DNA of 64,000 bases from Streptomyces sp. YS415 (GTDB lineage: Bacteria > Actinomycetota > Actinomycetes > Streptomycetales > Streptomycetaceae): positions 62,001 through 126,000 of the forward strand of contig NZ_JAMJFL010000015.1 of assembly GCF_023544665.1 (NCBI RefSeq). The letters are read 5' to 3'. The notes under the pieces were generated by a model, which ran no database searches, had not been told where the DNA came from, and saw only the letters and a list, made by a program, of their open reading frames with translations. The translations under genes were made by a program, and so were the position numbers. This document shows positions 1 through 9,021 of the stretch, one piece after another (within the stretch, counting starts at the first letter, position 1; each line of letters opens with the position of its first letter).

Positions 1-9
1 GATCTTGCC

Positions 10-342
10 ATGCGTAACTCCAGCTCTCGGCTCATGTTCGAGCTGTACAACCCCACGAACAACACGGTGTATGAGCCGACGGGCAGCGCGGCGAGCGAGT
101 CGATCACTCAGGCTTTGGCCCAGCTCCTCCGCGCAAGACGCTACTTGAATGAGATCCCGCACGAGCAGCCGCTCCATCTGATGGTGCTGGCACCGGCCCT
201 TCCCCAAGCAGATCTCCGCGACCTGCTCACCGAGCATGGGATTGGCCTCGTGTACCGCAACGACAGCGGCGGCTTCTCTGAGTTTGCGGAAGGCACTTTT
301 ACGCGTTCCTTCCGCTGCGTGGATTGCCCCGTGCCCGCATAG
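10..342 (+). CDS. Hypothetical protein, possibly 5'-partial
   Basis: An open frame of 110 residues that I do not recognise. The reading frame is open back to base 1, so the true start may lie outside the window and the ATG at position 10 is only the first one visible. The protein is soluble-looking, with no signal peptide or membrane segment. It ends in a Cys-x-x-Cys pair close to the C-terminus (FRCVDCPVPA). It faces the HATPase gene tail to tail with a gap of about 30 bases. Its position next to an ATPase/HTH/DUF397 triad suggests an accessory regulatory protein, but that is inference only. Confidence 0.6.
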   Translation: MRNSSSRLMFELYNPTNNTVYEPTGSAASESITQALAQLLRARRYLNEIPHEQPLHLMVLAPALPQADLRDLLTEHGIGLVYRNDSGGFSEFAEGTFTRSFRCVDCPVPA

Positions 343-375
343 GTGTCCGGGTGGGGTTATGCCTCACCCCACCCC

Positions 376-1029
376 TCATGTGGCGGCCCCCGTCTCCACC
401 TCGAAGTGAGTCTGCGCGCGGTCCAACGCGTCATCCACGTCATAGCCATGCACCCGAAGCCAGCGGAGGAAATCCGCGATGGCGGCGATGGCGACGTCCT
501 CCGCCTGGCCCGCTGAAAGGCGATGCACTGCTGAGCGAGGAGGCCGTTTCACCGACGTATAGACGCCGAGCAGGGCCTCGGCGCGCGATACGCCGGGGCT
601 CTCCACATGACCGTTCGGAGTAGAAAGCCCCGTCGCCAACTCGCACCACGTGACCTTGTGATCGGGCCGGAGTTGTACGCCCCAGCGGTCAGCGACCGCG
701 TTCACCAGAGCCATCCCTCTGCCGCCTTCCGCCTCCGGGGCCGCGTCGAGCAGCGTGGGCAGAGCGCGCGTGTCAGGGTCGTGCACCTCGATACGCAGGT
801 AGGTGCCGCTCATAGAGACAGCCAACGTGGCCGGTGTGCCGCGCCCGGTGTGGGTGATGACGTTGGTGACCAGCTCACTAACGCACAACTGAGCCTGGTC
901 GACCGTGCCGTGCAATCCCCAGGCCCCCAGATGGAGCCGCATGACACGGCGCAGCGCGGCCACCTCCGCAGGCTCGGCGGTGAAGGCCAAGTCCCACGGC
1001 CTGCGTGGCATGCATGCCTCGTGAGTCAT
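376..1029 (-). CDS. ATP-binding protein, HATPase_c anti-sigma/SpoIIAB-like
   Basis: A 217-residue protein with a GHKL-type ATPase domain. The N box is at residues 52-60 (ELVTNVITH), a G1-like Asp motif at about 82-90 (VHDPDTRAL), and a Gly-rich G2 motif at 102-109 (GGRGMALV). In Streptomyces such stand-alone ATPases are usually anti-sigma or regulatory kinases, very often paired with a Scr1-type HTH gene as here. About 80 residues after the ATPase domain form an extra C-terminal tail I cannot assign. I chose the ATG at 1029 because a good ribosome site (AGAGGGG) lies about 6 bases upstream. A start at 1080 is also open but lacks one. It is divergent from the HTH gene. Confidence 0.85.
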   Translation of the reverse strand: MTHEACMPRRPWDLAFTAEPAEVAALRRVMRLHLGAWGLHGTVDQAQLCVSELVTNVITHTGRGTPATLAVSMSGTYLRIEVHDPDTRALPTLLDAAPEAEGGRGMALVNAVADRWGVQLRPDHKVTWCELATGLSTPNGHVESPGVSRAEALLGVYTSVKRPPRSAVHRLSAGQAEDVAIAAIADFLRWLRVHGYDVDDALDRAQTHFEVETGAAT

Positions 1030-1221
1030 GGGGCCCCTCTCGTCGCAGCGGCTCTTGAAAGAGCACAGCGTTATGGACACTCACGTTGAGTTGCTTCCAC
1101 TCAGAGTGACGAAATCCCATCCCGTCATGCAATGTGCAGCTCGGGATTCCCACTTATGAGTGATTGGCATCCCCATCCCTTGGCGCAAGACTGAACGCCC
1201 GCTATCCGAAAGAGGGTTGAG

Positions 1222-2070
1222 ATGGCCGGTTCACCGACGGCACGTCGCCGGCGTCTGTCGATCGAGCTGAAGAAGCTGCGCGAGAAGAGCTCCCTGACCT
1301 GCGCGCAGGTTGGCGAAGCCCTGGACTGGAGCGGCTCGAAGGTCAACCGGATGGAGACGGGGAGCGGTCGGGTTCAACCGTCCGACATCGACGCGCTGTG
1401 CCGCTTCTACGGCACCACCGACGAGTTGCGCGAGTTCCTCAGATCATTGGCCCGTCAGGCCAAAATGCGCGGTTGGTGGCAGGTCCATGGCACAGGCGTG
1501 CCGGAATGGTTCAACATTTACATCGGCCTAGAACAGGACGCGACCACATTCCGTCAATACCAGTGCGAGCTGATCCCCGGCCTGATGCAGACAGAGCCGT
1601 ACGCCTGCGAACTTCACAAGGCCGGGGGGCACATGGCCGCGGAGGACATCGACAGGGCGGTACGCGTACGCATGGAGCGCCAAGCCATGCTGGCACGGCC
1701 CGACGCCCCCGATGCCTGGTTCATCGTGAGCGAAGGCGCTCTGCGCCACGTCATCGGCGACCGCGGGGTGATGCGGGCGCAGCTCGAACGAGTGCTGGAG
1801 ACGGCCGAGTTGCCCGCCGTAACCTTGCAGGTCCTTCCCTTCGATTCAGGCACCTGTCCGGTCACGGGCTCATTCACCATGCTGGGCTTCCCTGCGCCGG
1901 AAGATCCGGACATCGTGTACAGGGACGGCATCACCGACGCCGTGTATCTGGAAGGCGAGCATCATGTGCGGGAGTACACCAGGGCGTTCGACAGACTTCG
2001 GGCAGCGGCTTTGAGCCCTCAGCGCTCGGCCGGGTTGATCGAATCGATCGTGAAGGAATACGCAAAGTGA
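1222..2070 (+). CDS. Helix-turn-helix regulator, Scr1/XRE type with DUF5753
   Basis: A 282-residue regulator. An XRE-like helix-turn-helix covers about residues 10-70 (LTCAQVGEALDWSGSKVNRM forms the recognition region). It is followed by the long alpha/beta DUF5753 effector region typical of Streptomyces Scr1-like proteins. The ATG at 1222 has AGAGGG just upstream. Its stop overlaps the start of the DUF397 gene by four bases, so the two are co-translated. The divergent HATPase gene shares the 190-base promoter region. Family members (WhiJ- and AbaA-associated regulators) affect development and antibiotic production. The specific role here is inferred from context only. Confidence 0.9.
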   Translation: MAGSPTARRRRLSIELKKLREKSSLTCAQVGEALDWSGSKVNRMETGSGRVQPSDIDALCRFYGTTDELREFLRSLARQAKMRGWWQVHGTGVPEWFNIYIGLEQDATTFRQYQCELIPGLMQTEPYACELHKAGGHMAAEDIDRAVRVRMERQAMLARPDAPDAWFIVSEGALRHVIGDRGVMRAQLERVLETAELPAVTLQVLPFDSGTCPVTGSFTMLGFPAPEDPDIVYRDGITDAVYLEGEHHVREYTRAFDRLRAAALSPQRSAGLIESIVKEYAK

Positions 2071-2303
2071 GCGATGCAATATCCAACGAACGTAACGGGC
2101 TGGAGTGGTTCACCTCGTCGTACAGCAACGGCGCCGGGGGTGAGTGCGTCGAATGTGCGCTGAGTGACGGCCGCGCCCATGTGCGGGACTCCAAGATTAC
2201 AAGGGGGCCAGTGGTCACGTCGGCCCGCGGGCCTTGGCAGGCCTTCATACGTGCGGTGGGACAGGATCAGTTCGCGATGCCCGGAGGGCGGCGGGCTCGC
2301 TGA
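2067..2303 (+). CDS. DUF397 protein
   Basis: A 78-residue protein starting with GTG at 2067, in a GTGA overlap with the stop codon of the HTH gene. It has the DUF397 signature: an early Trp-Phe-x-Ser-Ser-Tyr-Ser box (WFTSSYSNGAGGECVE), a central VRDSK motif and a Trp-x-x-Phe motif near the C-terminus. Such proteins are small partners of Scr1-type HTH regulators in Streptomyces, as in whiJ-type loci. Biochemical function is not firmly known, and an antitoxin-like or modulator role has been proposed for the family. Confidence 0.85.
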   Translation: MSDAISNERNGLEWFTSSYSNGAGGECVECALSDGRAHVRDSKITRGPVVTSARGPWQAFIRAVGQDQFAMPGGRRAR

Positions 2304-2446
2304 GTTCCACGACGTCCTGATGAGCGGCCGCACGCGGCAGCTGGTCACCGGAGTCAGGCCGGGCCCGATGCCGTGTCGCTTCCCCAGAAGCTGACATAAC
2401 GTGTCACCTACGCCCAGACGAACCGCAGCTGAACCCCGGGGGCCCC

Positions 2447-4123
2447 ATGCTCAAGGTCAGCGTCGTAGTGCCCGTGTACAACGCGGGTGAATACCTGGCC
2501 CGCTGCGCCCCCTCCCTCCTCGACCAGAGCATCGGCCGCGACGCCTACGAGATCGTCTACGTCGACGACGGGTCGACCGACGGTTCCGGCGCGCACCTGG
2601 ACCGGCTGGCGGCCCGGCATCCGCACGTCCGCGTCGTGCACCAGGAGAATTCCGGCTGGCCGGGCAGACCCCGCAACGTCGGTGTCCGGCACGCCAGGGG
2701 CGAGTACGTGCAGTTCGTGGACCAGGACGACGAGCTGACGCCGACGGCGCTGGAGGACCTGTACCGCCTCGCCGCGCGCAACGGCTCGGACATCGTCCTG
2801 GGCCGGGTGATCGGCACGATGCAGGCGCCCAGCAGGGTGTTCAGACGTACGGTGGACCGCTGCACCGCCGCCGACGCCCCGCTCTTCGAGAGCCTGACCC
2901 CGCACAAGATGTTCCGCCGGGCCTTCCTCCTCGAACACGGCATCGAGTTCCCGGAGGGCCGGGTACGCCTGGAGGACCAGCTGTTCATGGCCCGCGCCTA
3001 CGTCCGCGCCAGGACCGTCTCGATCCTCGCCACCCCCTGCTACGTCTGGAACCGCCGCGAGGACGGCGGCAACACTAGCGCCTCGGCCACGAGTCCGGAG
3101 GCGTACTACGGCTACCTGCGCACGGTGGTGGACGCGGTGAAGGAGGGCACGGAGCCCGGCCCCCTCCAGGACGACTTCCTGCGCCGCTCCTACCGGGTGG
3201 AACTCCTGCGCCCGGTGAGCGAGCCGAGGGTCCTCCAGCGCACCGGCCCGGCCCTGAACCGCTACTTCAGCACAGTCCGCCGTATGGCCCTCGACTGCTT
3301 CCCGCCGGGCGTACGGGAGGGACTGCCCCCGATCTCCCGCCTGCGCGGCGCGCTGCTGGAGGAGGGCCGGCTGGACTCCCTGATCGAGCTGGCCCGGCGG
3401 GTACGGGGGATCAGGCCGCGCCTCACGGTGGAGGACCTCCACTGGAGCGACGGGAGGCTCCGCCTCACCACGACGATCGAGATGCTCCGCCCGGACGGCG
3501 AACCTCTCACGCTGTACGAACGCCAGGACGGCCGTCTCTGCCTGGACCCCGAGTTCCTGGACGGCATCGAGGGCGCCGAGGACTGGGAGGTCCGGGACCC
3601 CCTGGCGTACGCCGAGGGCGAACTGCTGACCCATGACACGGCCCGCGACGCGTGGTGGTTCCCGGACGGCGACCTGACACCGAGGACCCAACGCGCGGGT
3701 GACGGCCGCCATCGCGTCCTGCTGTCGGGTACGACGACCATCGACCCGCTGACCCTGGCCGCGGGCGAGCCCCTGCCCCCCGGTACCCACCTGGCGTGGG
3801 CGAGCGCGCAGCTCCTGGGGGTGGGCCGCCGCGCACGGGTCGTCCTGGACGACACCCTCGGCAGGACGCCCACCGTGACGGTGGGCCGGCCGCCCCGCCT
3901 GGTCATCCCGACCCGGACACCCCGTGACGCGCAACTCGGCCTGTCGGTGGGCCCGCCGGGGAGCACGGCCCTCCACCACCGCCTCCTCCTCCACGCGGCC
4001 ACCTCCCCCGACCTGCGCCGAACGACCCGCAAGCTCCTGCACCGCCTCCCACCGTCACTGCGCCGCAGGGCGGGCGGACTGGCACGGCGGGCGGATCCCT
4101 GGAGCACCCCGAAGGGCGGCTGA
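2447..4123 (+). CDS. Family 2 glycosyltransferase
   Basis: A 558-residue protein with an N-terminal GT-A domain. The nucleotide-binding start VVPVYNAG is at residues 6-13, a DDGSTDGS motif at about 41-48, and the DxD-like metal site DQDD at about 91-94, so nucleotide-sugar transfer is likely. The C-terminal half (about residues 300-540) resembles the extra beta-rich domain that follows GT2 domains in actinobacterial teichoic-acid or wall glycan transferases, but I cannot name it. It has no membrane segment. The donor and acceptor sugars are unknown. The gene appears monocistronic. Confidence 0.88.
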   Translation: MLKVSVVVPVYNAGEYLARCAPSLLDQSIGRDAYEIVYVDDGSTDGSGAHLDRLAARHPHVRVVHQENSGWPGRPRNVGVRHARGEYVQFVDQDDELTPTALEDLYRLAARNGSDIVLGRVIGTMQAPSRVFRRTVDRCTAADAPLFESLTPHKMFRRAFLLEHGIEFPEGRVRLEDQLFMARAYVRARTVSILATPCYVWNRREDGGNTSASATSPEAYYGYLRTVVDAVKEGTEPGPLQDDFLRRSYRVELLRPVSEPRVLQRTGPALNRYFSTVRRMALDCFPPGVREGLPPISRLRGALLEEGRLDSLIELARRVRGIRPRLTVEDLHWSDGRLRLTTTIEMLRPDGEPLTLYERQDGRLCLDPEFLDGIEGAEDWEVRDPLAYAEGELLTHDTARDAWWFPDGDLTPRTQRAGDGRHRVLLSGTTTIDPLTLAAGEPLPPGTHLAWASAQLLGVGRRARVVLDDTLGRTPTVTVGRPPRLVIPTRTPRDAQLGLSVGPPGSTALHHRLLLHAATSPDLRRTTRKLLHRLPPSLRRRAGGLARRADPWSTPKGG

Positions 4124-4193
4124 GCGGACGCCATGACGTCGTCCTTGAGGCCCTGCGGCAGTGCCACGGGACCGGAGGGTGCAGGATGGGGGT

Positions 4194-4691
4194 ATGACGA
4201 CCAAGGTCTATTTCGACATCACCATCAACGGCGAGCCCGCCGGACGCATCAACTTCAACCTCTTCGACGACGTCGTCCCGAAGACCGCGGAGAACTTCCG
4301 CGCCCTCGCCACCGGCGAGAAGGGCTTCGGTTACGCCGGGTCCTCCTTCCACCGCGTCATCCCGGAGTTCATGCTCCAGGGCGGTGACTTCACCCGGGGC
4401 GACGGCACCGGCGGCAAGAGCATCTACGGCGAGAAGTTCGCCGACGAGAACTTCAAGCTCAAGCACGACCGCCCGGGCCTGCTCTCGATGGCCAACGCCG
4501 GCCCGAACACCAACGGCTCCCAGTTCTTCGTCACGACCGTCGTGACGGGCTGGCTGGACGGCAAGCACGTGGTGTTCGGCGAGGTCGCCGACGAGACCAG
4601 CATGCAGCTCGTGAAGAAGATCGAGTCGCTGGGCTCCCAGAGCGGCAAGCCGTCCGCGAAGGTGACGATCTCGGCGTCGGGTCAGCTCTGA
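4194..4691 (+). CDS. cypA: Cyclophilin-type peptidyl-prolyl cis-trans isomerase
   Basis: A 165-residue cytosolic cyclophilin of standard single-domain length. It accelerates proline isomerisation during protein folding. Catalytic and ligand-site features are visible: [17 protein letters not shown] contains the catalytic Arg, Phe and Gln; [11 protein letters not shown] follows; and [10 protein letters not shown] carries the Trp that confers cyclosporin A binding in this family. The ATG at 4194 is preceded by AGGATGGGG at good spacing, so I prefer it to an upstream ATG at 4161. A strong terminator hairpin follows. Confidence 0.95.
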   Translation: MTTKVYFDITINGEPAGRINFNLFDDVVPKTAENFRALATGEKGFGYAGSSFHRVIPEFMLQGGDFTRGDGTGGKSIYGEKFADENFKLKHDRPGLLSMANAGPNTNGSQFFVTTVVTGWLDGKHVVFGEVADETSMQLVKKIESLGSQSGKPSAKVTISASGQL

Positions 4692-4712
4692 CGAGCGACA
4701 TCCACCGCTGAC

Positions 4713-4740
4713 GGCCGGGGCATGCACCATCGCCCCGGCC
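4713..4740 (+). terminator. Rho-independent-type terminator after cypA
   Basis: A perfect 9-bp inverted repeat, GGCCGGGGC / GCCCCGGCC, with a 10-base loop, followed by TTCTC. It lies 21 bases after the cyclophilin stop codon. Confidence 0.75.
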
Positions 4741-4845
4741 TTCTCACATCCCGGCGTCATGATCACGTCCAGGCGCCTCGAGTGAGTGTCGAGCGTGATG
4801 ACTAGCCTCGTGCCACACCAGTCACACAGCAGGAGGCAGACAGAC

Positions 4846-5151
4846 ATGGCGAAGATTCCCAGCGCGATGATCGCCGCGGGCGGGCTCGTCGGCGGGTACG
4901 GCGTGGCCCGGTGGACGAAGAAGCGGCCGCTCGGCGGGGTCGTGCTGGCCGCCGCCGGGGCTGCCGCGGCGCAGCAGTGGCGGCAGCGGGCCGGCGGACC
5001 GGCCGCGGGCGCGCTGACGGCGGCGTACGTCGCCGGGTTCGCCGGATCGCACCCCCTCGCCAAGAAGGTCGGCGCCTGGCCCGCCGTGCTCGGCGTGGCC
5101 GGCGCCGTGGCCCTGGCGTCCTGGGCGGTGGCCGACCGCAACGGCGGCTGA
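4846..5151 (+). CDS. Small Ala/Gly-rich membrane protein
   Basis: A 101-residue protein with about three hydrophobic stretches (residues 5-20, 27-42 and 55-95) separated by short basic loops such as ARWTKKRP and QQWRQR. It is probably an inner-membrane protein of unknown function. The ATG at 4846 follows a full AGGAGG ribosome site nine bases upstream. It stands alone between the cyclophilin terminator and a shared terminator with the convergent AhpD-like gene. I do not recognise a named family. Confidence 0.75.
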   Translation: MAKIPSAMIAAGGLVGGYGVARWTKKRPLGGVVLAAAGAAAAQQWRQRAGGPAAGALTAAYVAGFAGSHPLAKKVGAWPAVLGVAGAVALASWAVADRNGG

Positions 5152-5202
5152 AGCCGGAGGGGGCATCGGCCCGTACGGCCGGCTACGGCCGCCGGACAGG
5201 TC

Positions 5203-5226
5203 GGGGGCGCTCACCTCGGCGCCCCC
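5203..5226. terminator. Bidirectional terminator between convergent genes
   Basis: GGGGGCGC and GCGCCCCC form an 8-bp perfect stem with an 8-base loop between the stop codons of the small membrane protein and the AhpD-like gene. Confidence 0.65.
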
Positions 5227-5254
5227 GCTCCCCGCTCTCGCTCCCCGACCGGAC

Positions 5255-5728
5255 TCAGCCGAACATCCCCACCTCGTAGTCCCCCGCCGGCTGCTGGAGG
5301 ATCACGTTGACCCGGTTGTACGTGTTGATCAGCGCGATGATCGCCACCAGCGCCCCGAGCTGCTCCTCGTCGTAGTGCTTGGTGGCGTTCTCCCACACCT
5401 CGTCCGGGACACCGCCGGCGGCGTCGGCGATGCGGGTGCCCTGTTCCGCCAGTTCGAGCGCGGCGCGCTCCGCCTCGGTGAAGACCTTGGCCTCGCGCCA
5501 GACGGCGACCAGGTGGAGGCGCTGGGGGGTCTCCCCGGCCGCCGCGGCGTCCTTGGTGTGCATGTCGGTGCAGAAGCCGCAGCCGTTGATCTGGCTGGCG
5601 CGGATCTTCACCAGCTCCAGGGTGGACTCGGGCACGCCCGCGCCCGACACCGCCTTGGCCGCGGCGTTGACGTGCCGGAAGACCTTGGCCAGGACCGGGT
5701 TCTCGAAGAGGTTCAGACGGGCTTCCAT
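5255..5728 (-). CDS. AhpD-like carboxymuconolactone decarboxylase family protein
   Basis: A 157-residue helical protein of the AhpD/CMD superfamily. The redox motif C-G-F-C (Cys50, Cys53) followed by His57 in NGCGFCTDMHTKDA is intact, which points to alkylhydroperoxidase-type thiol peroxidase or disulfide reductase activity rather than decarboxylase activity. The ATG at 5728 is preceded by GAGGAG. It is the last gene in a minus-strand pair behind the MFS transporter, 133 bases away. Two perfect copies of a palindromic 14-mer sit 22-52 bases upstream of its start and look like an operator for a redox or electrophile sensor. Confidence 0.88.
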   Translation of the reverse strand: MEARLNLFENPVLAKVFRHVNAAAKAVSGAGVPESTLELVKIRASQINGCGFCTDMHTKDAAAAGETPQRLHLVAVWREAKVFTEAERAALELAEQGTRIADAAGGVPDEVWENATKHYDEEQLGALVAIIALINTYNRVNVILQQPAGDYEVGMFG

Positions 5729-5750
5729 GACGGGCTCCTCTGTCGTCGTC

Positions 5751-5780
5751 GGGTGAGTACACCCTCGGGTGAGTACACCC
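5751..5780. promoter_or_regulatory. Duplicated palindromic operator upstream of the AhpD-like gene
   Basis: GGGTGAGTACACCC occurs twice, at 5751-5764 and 5767-5780, with a centre-to-centre distance of 16 bases. Each copy is itself a palindrome (GGGTG-N4-CACCC). The position in the 5' region of the AhpD-like gene suggests a repressor site of the TetR or MarR kind. The regulator is not in the window. Confidence 0.55.
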
Positions 5781-5861
5781 CTATGACGGGTCAGCCCGAG
5801 CCCGTGTGACACGGTCACGTGTGACCCGTGCCACAGCAGCCGTCCTCCCCTGCTCCGCAGG

Positions 5862-7376
5862 TCACGCCGTCTTCTGCGAAGCCCCGGGGGAAGCTCCGGC
5901 CGAAGCCCCGGCCTCGACCTCCGACAGGGGCCGCGCGATGTCCTCCAGCGACCGCCGTTCCGCGTTCACCGCCAGGAACGCCGCCACCAGACCCGCCGCG
6001 CACATCAGCCCGGCGCCGATCTGGAAGGCCAGCACGGTGTCCCCGACCACGCCCGACTCCGTCAGGTCGGCGAAGATCAGCGGGCCGCTGATGCCGCCGG
6101 CGGCGGTACCGAGGGCGTAGAAGAAGGCGATGGCCATGGCGCGGGTCTCCATCGGGAAGACCTCCGAGACCGTGAGATACGCGCTGGACGCGCCCGCCGA
6201 GGCGAAGAACAGCACCACGCACCAGCAGGCCGTCAGCGTGGTCGCGCTCAGCGAACCGCGGTCGAAGAGCCAGGCCGTGCCGAACAGCAGCAGGCCGGAG
6301 AGCAGATACGTCGAGCTGATCATGATCCGTCGGCCGGCCGTGTCGAAGAGCCGGCCGAGCAGCAGCGGGCCGAGGAAGTTCCCGGCGGCGATGACGGCGA
6401 AGTAGTAGCCGGTGCGGCCGGGCGGGATGTCGTAGAACGTCGTCAGGATGGCGCCGAAGCCGAAGGTGATGGCGTTGTAGAGGAAGGCCTGGCCGATGAA
6501 GAGGGAGAGGCCCAGGACCGCGCGGCGCGGGTAGCGGGCGAAGACCGTGCGGGCGATCAGGCCGAAGCCGATGCTCTTGCGCTGATGGATGGTGATCTCC
6601 GCGCCCGGGGGCGGCAGCGGCCGGCCCTTCTCGCGCTCGATCTCGCGCTCCACCCCGGCCACCAGTTCCTCCGCGTCCTCGCCGCGGCCGTGGATGAACT
6701 GCCAGCGGGGACTCTCCGGGACATGGCGGCGTACCAGCAGGATGACCAGGCCGAGGACGACGCCGAGGGCGAAGCTGAGCCGCCAGCCGAGGTCCTTGGG
6801 GAAGATCGCGGTGTCCAGCATCACGATGGAGAGCAGGGCGCCGCCGACCGCGCCGAGCCAGTAGCTGCCGTTGATGATCAGGTCGACCCGGCCGCGGTAG
6901 AGGGAGGGGATCAGCTCGTCGATCGCGGAGTTGATGGCCGCGTACTCGCCGCCGATGCCGAAGCCGGTGAGGAACCGGAAGAGGAAGAACCACCAGGACT
7001 CGAAGGACAGGGCGGTCAGCGCGGTCGCCGCCAGGTAGACGGCGAGCGTCACCATGAAGAGCTTCTTGCGGCCGTAGCGGTCGGTCAGACGGCCGAAGAA
7101 GAGGGCGCCGGTGCAGGCTCCGGCCACGTACAGCGCGGCGGCGGTGCCGGTGACCTGGGCGGAAGTGATGTCGAGGCCGCTGCCCTCCTCGGCGAGGCGG
7201 CCGGCGACATTGCCGACGATGGTGACTTCGAGACCGTCCAGGATCCAGACCGTGCCGAGGCCGATCACGATCATCCAGTGCCACCGGGACCACGGCAGCC
7301 GGTCGAGTCTGGCCGGTACGGCGGTGGTGACGGTGCCGGTCTCTCCTGGCACGGACGCGGACGCTGTTGCTGTCAT
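5862..7376 (-). CDS. MFS transporter, sugar/metabolite:H+ symporter type
   Basis: A 504-residue integral membrane protein with about 12 transmembrane helices. It carries the major facilitator signature in loop 2-3 (GRLTDRYGRKKLF) and the equivalent loop in the second half (GRLFDTAGRRIM). A PESPRW motif after helix 6 (RRHVPESPRWQF) is characteristic of the sugar porter and aromatic/dicarboxylate symporter branches. The substrate is unknown. I place the start at ATG 7376 because GGAGGGA lies nine bases upstream; a GTG at 7382 would be too close to that site. The AhpD-like gene follows downstream. Confidence 0.88.
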   Translation of the reverse strand: MTATASASVPGETGTVTTAVPARLDRLPWSRWHWMIVIGLGTVWILDGLEVTIVGNVAGRLAEEGSGLDITSAQVTGTAAALYVAGACTGALFFGRLTDRYGRKKLFMVTLAVYLAATALTALSFESWWFFLFRFLTGFGIGGEYAAINSAIDELIPSLYRGRVDLIINGSYWLGAVGGALLSIVMLDTAIFPKDLGWRLSFALGVVLGLVILLVRRHVPESPRWQFIHGRGEDAEELVAGVEREIEREKGRPLPPPGAEITIHQRKSIGFGLIARTVFARYPRRAVLGLSLFIGQAFLYNAITFGFGAILTTFYDIPPGRTGYYFAVIAAGNFLGPLLLGRLFDTAGRRIMISSTYLLSGLLLFGTAWLFDRGSLSATTLTACWCVVLFFASAGASSAYLTVSEVFPMETRAMAIAFFYALGTAAGGISGPLIFADLTESGVVGDTVLAFQIGAGLMCAAGLVAAFLAVNAERRSLEDIARPLSEVEAGASAGASPGASQKTA

Positions 7377-7433
7377 GGGCACGGCTCCCTCCGACGCGTG
7401 GAACCCGTGTCGGGTGCCCCGGCCTGCGAGGAC

Positions 7434-8813
7434 TTACGCCCCGAGCGCGCGGGACACCGTGTAGATGACCAGTCCGGCCAGCGAGCCGACCACCGTGCCG
7501 TTGATCCGGATGAACTGGAGGTCGCGGCCGATGTTCGCCTCGATCTTCCGGGTCGTGTGCTCCGCGTCCCAGCCGGCCACGGTGTCCGTGATCAGGGAGG
7601 TGATCTCCTTGCGGTAGGTGGTGACGACGTAGACCGCCGCGCCCTCCAGCCAGGTGTCGACCTTGCCCTGCAGCTTCGGCTCGACCGCCATCCGGGCGCC
7701 CAGCGACAGCAGCGAGGCCCGCACCCGCAGCCGCAGCTCGCTGCGCTCGTCCTCCGCCGCCGAGACGATCATGGATCGTACGGCCGTCCAGGCGGACGCG
7801 ATCAGGTCCTGCACCTCGCCGCGGCCGAGCACCTCGCCCTTGAGGCGCTCCACGCGGGCCCGGGTGTCGGTGTCGGACTGGAGGTCGGAGGCGAAGTCGG
7901 CGAGGAAGCGGTCGAGGGCGCCGCGGGCCGGGTGGGAGGGCATGTCCCGCATCTCGGTGACGAACCGCAGCAGCTCCTTGTAGACGCGCTCGCCGACCCG
8001 CTTGTCGACGAAGCGGGGGGTCCAGCCGGGCGCCCCGCCCTGGACGGCGTCCATGACCTGCTCGTCGTGCAGGATCAGCCAGTCGTGCGCCCGGGAGACC
8101 ACGAGGTCGACGACCCGCCGGTGGCCGCCGTCGGCCACCACCTTCTCCAGCATCTTGCCGATGCCGGGGCCGATCTCCTGCGCGTCGGCCCGCCGGGTGA
8201 TCGCCTCCCCGACCACCGCCTGCACGTCCGAGTCGCGCAGCACCGTCAGCGCGCCCCTGAGCGCCGCCGACAGCTCCGCCGTCACCCGGTCGGCGTGCTC
8301 GGGATCGGCCAGCCAGGCGCCGAGCCGGCTGCCGATGCCGACGGCGCGCAGCCGCTGCCGTACGACGTCCTCGGAGAGGAAGTTCTCGCCGACGAACTCG
8401 CCCAGGGAGACGCCGAGCTGGTCCTTCTTGGTGGGGATGATCGCGGTGTGCGGGATGGGGATGCCGAGGGGGTGGCGGAACAGGGCGGTGACCGCGAACC
8501 AGTCGGCCAGCGCGCCGACCATGCCGGCCTCGGCGGCGGCGGCGACATAGCCGGTCCATGCGCCGCCCCCGGAGTTCTGGGCCCATTTGGCGAGGACGTA
8601 GACCACCGCCACGAACAGCAGCAGGCCGGTCGCGGTGAGCTTCATCCGGCGTACGCCGCGCTGCTTCTCCACGTCGGCGGCGCTGAAGGTCGTCATCGCA
8701 CGGACGGCCGATGCGGGGGCGCCGGCAGGGTTGGCCGGTGCGTCCTGCCGGGCATGCTCCTCCACGTCCGATGACTCCGTTTCGCCCGTTTTCGATCGTT
8801 CCATCCGCTCCAC
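7434..8813 (-). CDS. DUF445 family membrane protein
   Basis: A 459-residue protein with an N-terminal low-complexity tail, a single transmembrane helix (about residues 58-76, LTATGLLLFVAVVYVLA), then a long DUF445 region. The family hallmark GALADWFAVTALFRHPLGIP (about residues 100-119) and the IIPTKKDQ motif just after it are clear. A second hydrophobic segment at the extreme C-terminus may re-enter the membrane. DUF445 proteins have no established function. GTG 8813 and ATG 8804 are both possible starts. It lies upstream of and parallel to the MFS gene. Confidence 0.88.
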   Translation of the reverse strand: MERMERSKTGETESSDVEEHARQDAPANPAGAPASAVRAMTTFSAADVEKQRGVRRMKLTATGLLLFVAVVYVLAKWAQNSGGGAWTGYVAAAAEAGMVGALADWFAVTALFRHPLGIPIPHTAIIPTKKDQLGVSLGEFVGENFLSEDVVRQRLRAVGIGSRLGAWLADPEHADRVTAELSAALRGALTVLRDSDVQAVVGEAITRRADAQEIGPGIGKMLEKVVADGGHRRVVDLVVSRAHDWLILHDEQVMDAVQGGAPGWTPRFVDKRVGERVYKELLRFVTEMRDMPSHPARGALDRFLADFASDLQSDTDTRARVERLKGEVLGRGEVQDLIASAWTAVRSMIVSAAEDERSELRLRVRASLLSLGARMAVEPKLQGKVDTWLEGAAVYVVTTYRKEITSLITDTVAGWDAEHTTRKIEANIGRDLQFIRINGTVVGSLAGLVIYTVSRALGA

Positions 8814-9021
8814 CCGTTCGCGAGCCCCCTACATATTGTCCCTTCATGACCGACTACTGGAACGAAACGAGAGTTCCCGGCGTCTGTTCCGTGGGGGGAG
8901 CACACTGGGGAACTCCACGGTCCAATGGGGGGCCTGTTCATGTCCTCCCACCCTCATGACGCATCATGAGGTGATCACATCGGAGCCTCGGGCTCCCATC
9001 GTCCGAGGAGAACCGCACCGC

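Noticed and set aside
2304-2446. Possible continuation or extra gene between DUF397 and the glycosyltransferase
   Set aside because: No frame with a plausible start and ribosome site; reads as promoter region.
5815-8847. Long 1010-residue open frame on the minus strand
   Set aside because: It is an antisense-type shadow of the MFS and DUF445 genes, rich in Arg/Gly/Pro as expected from high-GC third-position bias, with no family signal.
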